From NCBI GenBank assembly GCA_051745835.1, contig JBNJEL010000003.1:1-39796 (forward strand): a stretch of DNA of 39,796 nt, in the 5' to 3' direction. Shown piece by piece: positions 24,601 through 32,832 of the stretch. The position numbers and the translations under genes were made by a program. The notes below the pieces were generated by a model. It searched no databases, was not told where the DNA came from, and saw only the letters and a list, made by a program, of their open reading frames with translations. Position 1 is the first letter of the stretch, and each line of letters opens with the position of its first letter. Origin of the DNA: JBNJEL01 sp051745835 (GTDB lineage Bacteria > Bacillota > Halanaerobiia > Halobacteroidales > Acetohalobiaceae).

Positions 24601-25151
24601 AGCGATTAACTAAAGGGCCATTAGATCCGGAAGATATCTTAAATATTCGTGGTGTACGGGCAGTACAGAAGTATTTATTGCGCGAAGTACAAGATGTTTA
24701 CCGTTCACAAGGTGTAGAGATAGATGATAAACATATTGAAGTAGTCTTAAGACAGATGTTAGATAAAGTTAAGGTTAAGGAGTCTGGTGATACTAATTTA
24801 TTACCTGGTAAGTTAGTTAATATCTTTGAATTTGAAGAGGCTAATGAAGATGCAATTGCTAATAATCAGGAACCAGCAACGGCTGAACCGCAATTATTAG
24901 GAATAACTAAAGCATCTTTAGCAACTGAAAGCTTCTTATCTGCAGCTTCATTCCAAGAAACTACTAGGATTTTAACTGAATCTTCTCTTGATGGTAAGAG
25001 TGATCCACTAGTAGGTTTGAAAGAGAATGTAATTATTGGTCAGTTAATTCCAGCGGGTACAGGAATGAAAAGATATCGTGATATCGATATTGATGTTGCT
25101 AGAGATGAAGAAAGTATAGAAGAGTCAAAAGCAGCTTCATCTGCAGAATAA
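21675..25151 (+). CDS. rpoC: DNA-directed RNA polymerase subunit beta'
   Basis: 1158 residues. It starts at a TTG behind AAAGGAGGG; the residues LFNANNFDSMKIGLASPEQI align with the Bacillus start, so the later ATG is not used. First zinc site: CHCGKYKRVRY with CDRCG. Active site: NADFDGDQMAV. Second zinc site: CRTKKGVCSKCYG. Trigger loop: GEPGTQLTMRTFHTGG. The gene lies 58 bases after rpoB on the same transcript. Confidence 0.98.
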   Translation: MFNANNFDSMKIGLASPEQIRNWSSGEVKKPETINYRTLKPEKEGLFCEKIFGPTKDWECHCGKYKRVRYKGVVCDRCGVEVTRSKVRRERMGHIELAAPVSHIWYFKGIPSRLGLIMDMSPRSLEKVLYFVSYIVIDPGETPLSEKQLLSEEEYREAKIKYGGNFEAGMGAEAVKRILQNMDLEEEVRELKSEIKDISGQRRKRAVRRLKVIDGLYKSDNRPEWMILEAIPVIPPELRPMVQLDGGRFATSDLNDLYRRVINRNNRLKRLLDLGAPDIIIRNEKRMLQEAVDALIDNGRRGRPVTGAGNRPLKSLSDMLKGKQGRFRQNLLGKRVDYSGRSVIVVGPNLKMHQCGLPKKMALELFKPFVMKRLVEEDLAHNIKSAKGKVEKLDEEIWDILEDVIKEHPVLLNRAPTLHRLGIQAFEPVLVEGKAIRVHPLVCPAYNADFDGDQMAVHVPLSAEAQAESRLLMLSTYNLLSPADGEAIAVPSQDMVLGAYYMTMEKEGLKGEGKIFGDSDEILRAYENDYVEIQTPIKYKLDGEWIDTTVGRVLFNDIFPEELEFYNQILDKGDLADIVGKCHKKFGPNQTADILDRLEQITFEYSTKSGITIGVTDVEVPEKKPQILEESEEKVREIEQQYRRGLITEKERYQKVINVWGQAKDEVTEEMIDNLTETNSIYMMATSGARGNTSQITQLGGMRGLMADPSGQIIDLPIKANFREGLTVLEYFISTHGARKGLADTALRTADSGYLTRRLVDVSQDVIVREEDCGTDDGILLEPITDEGEVIESLEERITGRIVNEDITHPATEEVIVEGGELVNEDLAAEVAAAGIEKVEVRSVLTCRTKKGVCSKCYGHDLTTGRRVNVGESVGIIAAQSIGEPGTQLTMRTFHTGGVAGDDITQGLPRVEELFEARTPKGQAIVTELSGKMNLVETTNSYKAVIKTDDGKQKTYKLPYGSELKVEDGDYVETGQRLTKGPLDPEDILNIRGVRAVQKYLLREVQDVYRSQGVEIDDKHIEVVLRQMLDKVKVKESGDTNLLPGKLVNIFEFEEANEDAIANNQEPATAEPQLLGITKASLATESFLSAASFQETTRILTESSLDGKSDPLVGLKENVIIGQLIPAGTGMKRYRDIDIDVARDEESIEESKAASSAE

Positions 25152-25182
25152 AGCAAAAAAATCATAAAAAATTATTAAATTC

Positions 25183-25211
25183 TTGACAGTTAGAAATTGA
25201 CGTGTTACAAT
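25183..25211 (+). promoter_or_regulatory. Strong sigma-A promoter for the str operon
   Basis: Consensus TTGACA (25183-25188), 17-base spacer, TACAAT (25206-25211). It is the best-matching pair in the window and gives a leader of roughly 145 bases to rpsL. Confidence 0.85.
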
Positions 25212-25290
25212 ACGTAAGTGTGTTGTGATTAAGGTCAAGTGCTGTCTAAATTTAGTATAGATAAATTTTGGTTTAGGATTTAGTATAATT

Positions 25291-25318
25291 AAGGAGAGGG
25301 GCGTTATTACCTCTCCTT
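25291..25318 (+). terminator. Hairpin in the rpsL leader (possible attenuator)
   Basis: AAGGAGAGG (25291-25299) pairs perfectly with CCTCTCCTT (25310-25318) around a 10-base loop, followed by TAAAG rather than a long T-run. It lies 43 bases before rpsL. The left arm looks like a ribosome site but no start codon suits it. Confidence 0.55.
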
Positions 25319-25361
25319 TAAAGAATACTTGTTTGCTAGATTTGTGGAAGGGGGTGTAGTG

Positions 25362-25730
25362 ATGCCTACTATTAATCAGTTGATTCGTAAAGGAAGAAAG
25401 AAGGTTAAGAAGAAGAATAAAGCTCCTGCTTTAGGAGGTGCTCCACAAAAAAGAGGTGTTTGTATTCGAGTTTATACTGCCACACCAAAAAAGCCGAACT
25501 CTGCTTTAAGAAAGATAGCTCGAGTACGTCTAACTAATGGAAAAGAGGTAACAGCTTATATTCCTGGTGAAGGACATAACCTCCAAGAACACTCTGTAGT
25601 ATTAGTTAGAGGAGGAAGAGTTAAGGACTTACCAGGTGTAAGATATACAATTGTACGTGGTGCTTTAGATACTGCGGGGGTTGAAGATAGAAGACAAGCA
25701 CGTTCTAAGTATGGAGTTAAAAAGCCTTAA
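25362..25730 (+). CDS. rpsL: 30S ribosomal protein S12
   Basis: 122 residues from ATG 25362 (MPTINQLIRKGRKKV) behind GGGGGTG; an upstream in-frame TTG at 25329 would add 11 unrelated residues. S12 sits at the decoding centre. The loops TPKKPNSALRK and VRGGRVKDLPGVRY, sites of streptomycin-resistance mutations, have the wild-type lysines. First gene of the str operon; the L7Ae-like gene that precedes rpsL in Bacillus is absent. Confidence 0.97.
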   Translation: MPTINQLIRKGRKKVKKKNKAPALGGAPQKRGVCIRVYTATPKKPNSALRKIARVRLTNGKEVTAYIPGEGHNLQEHSVVLVRGGRVKDLPGVRYTIVRGALDTAGVEDRRQARSKYGVKKP

Positions 25731-25776
25731 ATTAATTTTTAAATAATTAAGCACCTTAATCAAAGGGGGGATTTAG

Positions 25777-26247
25777 ATGTCACGAAAGTATGCAGCGGGA
25801 AGCAGGGGCGTTACACCAGATCCTGTATTTAATAGCCGCCTAGTTACTAAAGCAATCAATAAGTTGATGTATGATGGTAAGAAGAGTTTAGCAGAAAAGA
25901 TTTTTTATAAAGCAATGGCTAAAGTTGAAAAGAATACAGGCGATAGTGCAATCGAAGTATTTAAGGAAGCTTTAAATAATATTATGCCTGTATTAGAGAT
26001 AAAGTCACGACGTGTTGGTGGAGCTAATTATCAAGTTCCGGTAGAAGTAGATAATGAACGTCGTGTAACTTTAGGGTTGCGGTGGTTAATTGATTCAGCT
26101 CGTAATCGTGGAGAGCGTAAGATGGTTGATAGATTATCGAATGAAGTAATTGATGCTTATAATGAAGAAGGTGGCGCAGTTCGTAAGAAAGAAGAGATCC
26201 ATCAGATGGCTGAAGCTAATAAAGCTTTTGCTCACTATAGATGGTAA
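25777..26247 (+). CDS. rpsG: 30S ribosomal protein S7
   Basis: 156 residues, normal length. It nucleates assembly of the 30S head and contacts E-site tRNA. The segments DPVFNSRLVTKAINKLM and LEIKSRRVGGANYQVPVEV are characteristic. ATG at 25777 follows AAAGGGGGG, 46 bases after rpsL in the str operon. Confidence 0.97.
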   Translation: MSRKYAAGSRGVTPDPVFNSRLVTKAINKLMYDGKKSLAEKIFYKAMAKVEKNTGDSAIEVFKEALNNIMPVLEIKSRRVGGANYQVPVEVDNERRVTLGLRWLIDSARNRGERKMVDRLSNEVIDAYNEEGGAVRKKEEIHQMAEANKAFAHYRW

Positions 26248-26284
26248 ATTTTGTTGAATAGTTGTACTATAAGGAGGTTAAACA

Positions 26285-28354
26285 GTGGGTAGACAATTTC
26301 CCTTAAAAAAGACAAGAAATATTGGAATAATGGCACACATAGATGCTGGTAAGACTACTGCTACTGAGCGTATCTTGTTCTATACAGGTCGAGTTCATAA
26401 GATGGGTGAGACTCATGATGGTGCATCCCAGATGGACTGGATGGAACAAGAACAGGAACGTGGTATTACAATTACTTCTGCTGCTACTACTTGTCAGTGG
26501 CGCGATCATAGAATTAATATTATAGATACGCCAGGACACGTGGACTTTACAGTAGAGGTAGAAAGATCACTTAGAGTATTAGATGGTGCAATTGGTGTTT
26601 TCTGTTCAGTTGGAGGAGTAGAACCACAATCTGAAACTGTGTGGAGACAGGCTGATCGATATAATGTACCACGCTTTGCATTTGTAAATAAGATGGATCG
26701 TACTGGAGCGGATTTTTATAATGTAGTTGATATGATGGAAGAACGAATTGACGCTAATCCAGTACCAATTCAGCTACCAATCGGTAAAGAAGATGATTTC
26801 GCTGGAGTAGTTGATTTAGTAAGTATGAAGGCTATTGTTTATGATGATGAGTTAGGAATTGATTATGAAGAACAAGAGATTCCTGAAGATTTACAAGAGC
26901 AGGCTGAAGAGTATAGAGAGCGATTATTAGAAGCAGTTGCTGAAGTAGATGAAGAATTAATGATGAAGTATTTAGAGGATGAAGAGATTACTGAAGAAGA
27001 GATTCAGACAGCAATTCGTAAGGGAGTTATTGATACTGAATTTACTCCAGTAATGTGTGGTACTGCTTTAAAGAATAAGGGTATTCAGCCAATGTTAGAT
27101 GCTGTTGTAGATTACCTACCTTCTCCTGTAGATATTCCTCCAATTGAAGGTATGGATCCGGAGACTGAGGAGGAAGATACTCGACCAGCTGATGATGATG
27201 AGCCATTTTCTGCGTTAGCCTTTAAGATAATGTCTGATCCATATGTTGGTAAATTAGCATTCTTTAGAGCTTATTCTGGAGTTTTGGAAGCTGGATCTTA
27301 CATTTATAACTCTACTAAGGAAGAGAAAGAAAGAGTTAGCCGAATTTTACAGATGCACGCTAACCATCGTGAAGAACGAGATGCAGTTTATGCAGGTGAC
27401 TTAGCTGCAGCGGTAGGTCTTAAGAATACATCTACTGGTGATACTTTATGTAGCGAAGAGGATCCAATTATTTTAGAGTCAATGGAATTTCCGGAACCAG
27501 TAATTGCAGTTGCAATTGAACCAAAGACTCAAAAAGATCAAGATAAATTAGGTCAAGCGCTACAGAGCTTAGCTGAAGAGGATCCAACTTTCCAGGTTAA
27601 GACTGATGAAGAGACAGGCCAGACAATTATTTCTGGTATGGGTGAGTTGCACTTAGAAGTAATTGTTGATCGTCTAACACGAGAATTTAATGTAGAAGCT
27701 AATATTGGTCAACCACAGGTAGCTTATCGTGAAACAATTAAGGAAAAGACAGAAGCTGAAAGCAAATTTGTTCGTCAGTCTGGTGGTCGAGGACAGTATG
27801 GACATGCGATTATTGAAATCGAACCATTAGAAGCAGGCGAAGGCTTTGAGTTTGAAGATAATATTGTAGGAGGAGTAATTCCGCGTGATTATATTCCAGC
27901 TGTTGAAGATGGAATTGAGGAAGCGATGGAAGATGGTGTTTTAGCAGGCTATCCAATGGTTGATATTAAAGTCAGCTTAAATGATGGTTCGCATCACGAA
28001 GTTGACTCCTCAGAGATGGCATTTAAAGTTGCTGGTTCGAAGGCATTTAAAAAAGGTGTTCGTCAAGCTAACCCAGTTCTATTAGAGCCAGTTATGGAAG
28101 TAGAAGTTACTACTCCCGAAGAATACATGGGAGATGTAATTGGTGATTTAAATGGGCGCCGAGCTCGAGTTGAAGGTATGGAGCAGCGAGGTAATGCTAA
28201 AGTAATTAAAGCTTATGTTCCATTATCTGAAATGTTTGGCTATGCTACAGACTTACGTTCTAAGACTCAGGGTCGAGCGAATTATGTAATGCAGTTTGAC
28301 CACTATGGAGAAGTACCAAGTAGTATTGCTAAGGAGATTCAAGAAGAGAATTAG
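26285..28354 (+). CDS. fusA: Elongation factor G
   Basis: 689 residues with GTG start behind AAGGAGG. Drives translocation of tRNA and mRNA by GTP hydrolysis. G motifs: AHIDAGKTT, RGITITSAATTC (switch I), DTPGHVDF and NKMDR. Domains II to V follow, with ISGMGELHLEVI in domain III and GGVIPRDYIPAVEDGI in domain IV. Third gene of the str operon. Confidence 0.98.
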   Translation: MGRQFPLKKTRNIGIMAHIDAGKTTATERILFYTGRVHKMGETHDGASQMDWMEQEQERGITITSAATTCQWRDHRINIIDTPGHVDFTVEVERSLRVLDGAIGVFCSVGGVEPQSETVWRQADRYNVPRFAFVNKMDRTGADFYNVVDMMEERIDANPVPIQLPIGKEDDFAGVVDLVSMKAIVYDDELGIDYEEQEIPEDLQEQAEEYRERLLEAVAEVDEELMMKYLEDEEITEEEIQTAIRKGVIDTEFTPVMCGTALKNKGIQPMLDAVVDYLPSPVDIPPIEGMDPETEEEDTRPADDDEPFSALAFKIMSDPYVGKLAFFRAYSGVLEAGSYIYNSTKEEKERVSRILQMHANHREERDAVYAGDLAAAVGLKNTSTGDTLCSEEDPIILESMEFPEPVIAVAIEPKTQKDQDKLGQALQSLAEEDPTFQVKTDEETGQTIISGMGELHLEVIVDRLTREFNVEANIGQPQVAYRETIKEKTEAESKFVRQSGGRGQYGHAIIEIEPLEAGEGFEFEDNIVGGVIPRDYIPAVEDGIEEAMEDGVLAGYPMVDIKVSLNDGSHHEVDSSEMAFKVAGSKAFKKGVRQANPVLLEPVMEVEVTTPEEYMGDVIGDLNGRRARVEGMEQRGNAKVIKAYVPLSEMFGYATDLRSKTQGRANYVMQFDHYGEVPSSIAKEIQEEN

Positions 28355-28406
28355 TACTAAATTATTTTTTAAATAAGGATGTAATTAATAAAAGGAGGAG
28401 AAAAGA

Positions 28407-29603
28407 ATGGCAAAAGAAAAGTTTGAGAGAAATAAGCCGCATATGAATATTGGTACTATTGGGCACGTTGACCACGGAAAGACAACAACAACAGCAGCAA
28501 TTACTAAGGTATTAGCTAAAGGAGAAGAAGGATCTGCTAACTTCGAAGATATCGATAATGCTCCTGAAGAGAAGGAACGAGGAATTACAATTGCAACTTC
28601 TCATGTTGAGTATGAAACAGAAAATCGTCATTATGCTCACGTTGACTGTCCAGGACACGCAGACTATGTTAAGAATATGATTACAGGTGCAGCACAGATG
28701 GACGGAGCTTTATTAGTAGTATCTGCTGCTGATGGGCCAATGCCGCAGACAAGAGAACACTTACTATTAGCTCGTCAGGTAAATGTACCGAATATCGTAG
28801 TCTTCTTAAACAAAGCAGATATGGTAGAAGATGAAGAGCTAATCGAATTAGTAGAGATGGAAGTAAGAGAGTTATTAAATGAGTATGACTTTAATGGAGA
28901 TGAAGCACCGATTGTTGTTGGATCTGCTCTTAAAGCATTAGAGTGTGCTTGTGGAGAAAGAGATTGTGAATGGTGCGGACAGATCTTGAAATTAATGGAT
29001 GCAGTAGATTCACATTTACCAGCACCAGAACGAGAAACAGATAAGCCGTTCTTAATGCCGGTTGAAGATGTATTTACAATTAAAGGACGAGGAACAGTAG
29101 CAACAGGACGCTTAGAGCGCGGTAAGCTACATCCAGGAGACGAAGCAGAATTAGTAGGAGTCAAAGAGACAGAAGAGACAGTAGTTACAGGAGTAGAGAT
29201 GTTTAGAAAGATGTTAGATGAAGCAGTAGCAGGAGATAATATTGGAGCATTACTTAGAGGTATTGACCGAGAAGATATCGAGCGAGGTCAAGTATTAGCT
29301 GAACCTGGTTCCATCACACCTCATACTCACTTTAAAGCAGAGGTTTATGTACTAAGTAAAGATGAAGGTGGAAGACATACGCCATTCTTTGATGGATATC
29401 GTCCACAGTTTTATTTCAGAACAACAGATGTAACAGGAGATATTAACTTACCAGAGGGTGTAGAGATGGTAATGCCGGGCGATAACGTAGAGATGGAAGT
29501 AGAGTTAATCACATCAATAGCAATGGAAGAAGGACTAAGATTTGCAATTAGAGAAGGCGGTAAGACTGTAGGAGCAGGTGTAATTACTGAAATTATTGAA
29601 TAG
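28407..29603 (+). CDS. tuf: Elongation factor Tu, copy 2
   Basis: Protein identical to the copy at 13247, including the CACGERDCEWC insert. This is the str-operon copy, after fusA. The matching DNA begins 20 bases before the ATG at AATAAAAGGAGG (28387) and ends at the stop codon (TAG here, TAA in copy 1); upstream and downstream flanks are unrelated. A terminator follows, then rpsJ. Confidence 0.98.
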   Translation: MAKEKFERNKPHMNIGTIGHVDHGKTTTTAAITKVLAKGEEGSANFEDIDNAPEEKERGITIATSHVEYETENRHYAHVDCPGHADYVKNMITGAAQMDGALLVVSAADGPMPQTREHLLLARQVNVPNIVVFLNKADMVEDEELIELVEMEVRELLNEYDFNGDEAPIVVGSALKALECACGERDCEWCGQILKLMDAVDSHLPAPERETDKPFLMPVEDVFTIKGRGTVATGRLERGKLHPGDEAELVGVKETEETVVTGVEMFRKMLDEAVAGDNIGALLRGIDREDIERGQVLAEPGSITPHTHFKAEVYVLSKDEGGRHTPFFDGYRPQFYFRTTDVTGDINLPEGVEMVMPGDNVEMEVELITSIAMEEGLRFAIREGGKTVGAGVITEIIE

Positions 29604-29626
29604 ATAGATTGCGATATTAAAAGAGA

Positions 29627-29659
29627 ATGAGGAGATAAGGACTTCTCCTCATCTTTTTT
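29627..29659 (+). terminator. Terminator between tuf copy 2 and rpsJ
   Basis: ATGAGGAGA (29627-29635) pairs with TCTCCTCAT (29644-29652), 8-base loop, then CTTTTTT. Only 33 bases separate it from the rpsJ ATG, with no room for a full promoter after it, so it probably works as a partial terminator or attenuator for S10-operon expression. Confidence 0.85.
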
Positions 29660-29692
29660 CTGTGTAATATTTCTCCAATGGAGGTGGTTAGT

Positions 29693-30010
29693 ATGCCAAA
29701 GACGGCTCAAGAAAAGATTAGAATTCGCTTAAAAGCTTATGAACATCAGCTATTAGATAAATCAGCGACAAAGATTGTAGAAACAGCTAAACGAACTGGA
29801 GCTGAAGTTTCTGGTCCAGTACCGTTACCAACTAAAAAAGAGGTATTCACTGTTTTACGTTCGCCGCATGTTCATAAAAAAGCGCGGGAGCAGTTTGAGA
29901 TGAGAACACATAAGAGATTGATTGATATCTTAGAACCGACTTCAAAGACAGTTGACTCTTTGATGCGGTTAGATCTACCAGCTGGCGTAGATATTGAAAT
30001 AAAGTTATAA
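29693..30010 (+). CDS. rpsJ: 30S ribosomal protein S10 (NusE)
   Basis: 105 residues from ATG 29693 (MPKTAQEKIRIRLKAYEHQ) behind GGAGGTGG; the in-frame ATG at 29678 overlaps that ribosome site. S10 lies in the 30S head and also acts as NusE, the partner of NusG and NusB. Signature LPTKKEVFTVLRSPHVHKK is intact. First gene of the S10 operon; its ribosome site can pair weakly with CTCC just upstream. Confidence 0.97.
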   Translation: MPKTAQEKIRIRLKAYEHQLLDKSATKIVETAKRTGAEVSGPVPLPTKKEVFTVLRSPHVHKKAREQFEMRTHKRLIDILEPTSKTVDSLMRLDLPAGVDIEIKL

Positions 30011-30057
30011 TTAATTCGTAGTCAGGATTATCGAACTATGAGGAGGTGCAATAAGCA

Positions 30058-30687
30058 ATGACAAAAGAAATTTTAGGTAAGAAAGTAGGAATGACACAGA
30101 TTTTTAATGATGATGGAGAAGTGGTTCCAGTAACAGTAATTGAAGCTGGGCCTTGTTCAGTAGTGCAAAAGAAGACTGAAGAGGTAGATGGTTATAGTGC
30201 TGTACAGCTGGGATTTGAAGATGTAAAAGAGAGTAGAGTTAATAAACCATTAAAGGGCCATTTTGATAAATATGGTGTAGAACCTAAGAAGTATGTAAAA
30301 GAGGTTAGGGTTGAAGATGAAGATGAATTTGAAGTAGGAGATGAAATTACAGCTGATATCTTTGCCGTAGGAGATAAAGTAGATGTAACAGGTACTTCTA
30401 AAGGTAAAGGTTTTGCTGGTACAGTTAAGCGTTGGAACTTCAACTTAGGACCTAAGACACACGGTTCTCGTAATTATAGATTACCAGGTTCAATTGGTGC
30501 TTCTGCTGATCCCGCTAGAGTCTTTAAAGGTAAAAAGATGCCGGGACGAATGGGTCGAAAGAAGGTAACTATTCAGAACTTAAAAGTTGCTAAAGTAGAT
30601 GCTGAGAAAAATATTATTGCTGTAAAAGGTGCGATTCCAGGACCTAAAAAAGGTTTAGTACAGATTAAAGATTCAGTGAAAGGATAA
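30058..30687 (+). CDS. rplC: 50S ribosomal protein L3
   Basis: 209 residues. Early-assembly protein reaching the peptidyl transferase centre. Starts ILGKKVGMTQIFNDDGEVVP; the extension loop GSIGASADPARVFKGKKMPG with GRMGRKKVT is typical. ATG at 30058 follows AGGAGGTG. Second gene in the S10 operon. Confidence 0.97.
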   Translation: MTKEILGKKVGMTQIFNDDGEVVPVTVIEAGPCSVVQKKTEEVDGYSAVQLGFEDVKESRVNKPLKGHFDKYGVEPKKYVKEVRVEDEDEFEVGDEITADIFAVGDKVDVTGTSKGKGFAGTVKRWNFNLGPKTHGSRNYRLPGSIGASADPARVFKGKKMPGRMGRKKVTIQNLKVAKVDAEKNIIAVKGAIPGPKKGLVQIKDSVKG

Positions 30688-30711
30688 GTTGGTTAGAGAG
30701 GAGGATAAAGA

Positions 30712-31341
30712 ATGCCTGAATTGGATTTATATAACACTGAAGGTAGCCAAGTAGGCGAAGTAAAACTTAATCAAGATATATTTGATATAGAAGTTAATGA
30801 GCATGTAGTACATGAGGTAGTTACTGCTCAATTAGCTGCCCGCAGAAAGGGTAGTGCTGCTACTAAGACTAGAGGTGAAGTTAGCGGCGGTGGTCGTAAG
30901 CCGTGGCGTCAAAAAGGTACAGGACGTGCTAGACACGGAAGTATTCGTTCTCCAATCTGGGTTGGCGGAGGAACTACTTTTGGACCGCAGCCAAGAAGTT
31001 ATGATAAAAAAGTACCAAAGAAGGTTAAGCGATTAGCTGTTAAGTCTGCTTTAACTTCTAAAGTACGTGAAGATGAACTAAAAGTAGTAGATAAGTTTGA
31101 ATTTAATACTCCAAAGACTAAAGATATGGTTAAGGTTCTTAACTCTTTGGAAGCAAAAGATAAAAAAGTATTAATCGTTACTGCTGATAAGGATGATAAT
31201 CTATATAAATCAGCTCGTAATATTCCAGAAGTTAATGTATTAGTTGCTAATTCAATTAATACTTATGATCTGTTAGATAATGAAGAGATTATTATTACTG
31301 AAGATGCTATTAAAAAAGTAGAGGAGGTGCTGGATAAATAA
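30712..31341 (+). CDS. rplD: 50S ribosomal protein L4
   Basis: 209 residues. Lines the peptide exit tunnel with the loop GGGRKPWRQKGTGRARHGS, which is where some macrolide-resistance changes occur and which looks wild type here. In E. coli L4 represses the S10 operon; whether it does here is unknown. The stop overlaps the rplW ATG by one base (TAATG). Confidence 0.97.
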   Translation: MPELDLYNTEGSQVGEVKLNQDIFDIEVNEHVVHEVVTAQLAARRKGSAATKTRGEVSGGGRKPWRQKGTGRARHGSIRSPIWVGGGTTFGPQPRSYDKKVPKKVKRLAVKSALTSKVREDELKVVDKFEFNTPKTKDMVKVLNSLEAKDKKVLIVTADKDDNLYKSARNIPEVNVLVANSINTYDLLDNEEIIITEDAIKKVEEVLDK

Positions 31342-31631
31342 TGCGTTCACCACAAGAAGTAATTATCCAGCCGCATGTTTCCGAGAAAGCTATGATGGAT
31401 ATTGAAGAAGAGAATTGGTATACATTTAAGGTAGCCTTAGACGCTAATAAGCCTGAAATTAAAGATGCTGTACAGAAGATATTTGATGTTAAAGTAGAAA
31501 AGGTTACAACTTGTCGGATGCCAGGTAAGAAACGAAGAATGGGAGTTCATGAAGGATATAGACCGGAGTGGAAGAAAGCACGAGTTAAGTTAAGTGCAGA
31601 AGATAGAATCGAAATCTTTGAAGGAATGTAA
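31341..31631 (+). CDS. rplW: 50S ribosomal protein L23
   Basis: 96 residues, at the tunnel exit where trigger factor and SRP dock. Signature IIQPHVSEKAMMDIEEENWY and the RNA-binding loop PGKKRRMGVHEGYRPEWKKA. Start ATG overlaps the rplD stop by one base; AGGAGGTGC sits in the end of rplD. Confidence 0.96.
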   Translation: MRSPQEVIIQPHVSEKAMMDIEEENWYTFKVALDANKPEIKDAVQKIFDVKVEKVTTCRMPGKKRRMGVHEGYRPEWKKARVKLSAEDRIEIFEGM

Positions 31632-31657
31632 TTTAGAGTAAAAAGGAGGGAATTTTG

Positions 31658-32491
31658 ATGGCAATTAAGACATTTAAGCCGACAACTCCGTCGAGAAGAT
31701 ATATGACTGTAGAGAATTTTGATGAGATTACATCTACTGAGCCAGAGAAGTCTCTACTAGCACCAATTAAAAAAACTGGTGGACGAAATGTAAATGGTCG
31801 AATTACTTCTCGACGTCGAGGTGGAGGTCATAAGAAGAAGTATCGAATTATTGATTTCAAACGTGATAAAGATGGTATTCCAGCTAAAGTAGCTACGATT
31901 GAATATGATCCTAATCGTTCCGCACGGATTGCACTACTAAATTACGCAGATGGAGAGAAGAGATATATTTTAGCTCCTAAAGATTTAGCTGTTGGAGATA
32001 AAGTGCTTTCTGGTTCTGAAGCAGATATTAAACCAGGAAATGCTTTAAAGATGAAGAATATGCCGGTTGGTACTGTAATTCATAATCTAGAATTACGACC
32101 AGGTAAAGGCGGACAGCTAGTTCGTTCTGCTGGTGCTCAGGCGCGATTAATGGCTAAGGAAGGTAAGTATGTACATGTTAGATTACCTTCTAGTGAAGTG
32201 AGATTAATTAATGCTGAATGTAGAGCAACAGTAGGTCAAGTTGGTAATATTGAACATGAGAATGTTACAATCGGTAAGGCAGGTCGTAGTCGTTGGTTAG
32301 GTCGTCGACCAAGTGTACGCGGTGTAGCTATGAACCCTCATGATCACCCACATGGTGGTGGAGAAGGTAAGAAGCCAGCTGGTAGACACCCAGTTACTCC
32401 TTGGGGACAGCGTACAATTGGTAAGAAGACACGTAAGCCAAAGAAATCTGATGAATTAATCATTCGTCGTCGTAACGAGAAAAAAGAGTAG
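31658..32491 (+). CDS. rplB: 50S ribosomal protein L2
   Basis: 277 residues. Needed for subunit joining and peptidyl transferase activity. Segments NVNGRITSRRRGGGHKKKYR, IEYDPNRSARIALL and GVAMNPHDHPHGGGEGK (carrying the conserved His near the active centre) are all present. The ATG at 31658 is preferred to TTG one codon earlier. AAAAGGAGGG lies upstream. Confidence 0.97.
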   Translation: MAIKTFKPTTPSRRYMTVENFDEITSTEPEKSLLAPIKKTGGRNVNGRITSRRRGGGHKKKYRIIDFKRDKDGIPAKVATIEYDPNRSARIALLNYADGEKRYILAPKDLAVGDKVLSGSEADIKPGNALKMKNMPVGTVIHNLELRPGKGGQLVRSAGAQARLMAKEGKYVHVRLPSSEVRLINAECRATVGQVGNIEHENVTIGKAGRSRWLGRRPSVRGVAMNPHDHPHGGGEGKKPAGRHPVTPWGQRTIGKKTRKPKKSDELIIRRRNEKKE

Positions 32492-32526
32492 GCTTAACTA
32501 TAAAGATTTAAAAGGAGGGAACCGAT

Positions 32527-32811
32527 TTGGGTCGTTCAGTTAAAAAGGGACCATTTATTAGTAAGAAATTATTAGCTAAAGTTGAAGAACTAAATGAAGC
32601 TAATAAGAAAGAAGTAATTAAGACGTGGTCACGAGATTCTACTATCTTTCCTCAAATGGTTGGTCATACGATTGCAGTTTATGATGGGCGTAAGCATGTA
32701 CCAGTCTTTATTACTGAAGAGATGGTAGGTCACAAATTAGGTGAATTTGCTCCAACAAGAACATTTAGAGAACACAGTAGACATACAGAGAGATCTACAG
32801 CTCTTAAGTAA
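32527..32811 (+). CDS. rpsS: 30S ribosomal protein S19
   Basis: 94 residues with a TTG start behind AAAGGAGGG. Binds 16S rRNA in the head with S13. Begins (M)GRSVKKGPFISKKLL and holds KTWSRDSTIFPQMVGHTIAV and the end GEFAPTRTFREHSRHTE, all typical. A non-ATG start in such a highly expressed gene is notable. Confidence 0.96.
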   Translation: MGRSVKKGPFISKKLLAKVEELNEANKKEVIKTWSRDSTIFPQMVGHTIAVYDGRKHVPVFITEEMVGHKLGEFAPTRTFREHSRHTERSTALK

Positions 32812-32832
32812 AGAAAGAAGGAGGTTTGACAG

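Noticed and set aside
13247..29603. The tuf pair as an assembly artefact.
   Set aside because: Both copies have distinct, sensible flanks, a base difference and different stop codons; still worth long-read confirmation.
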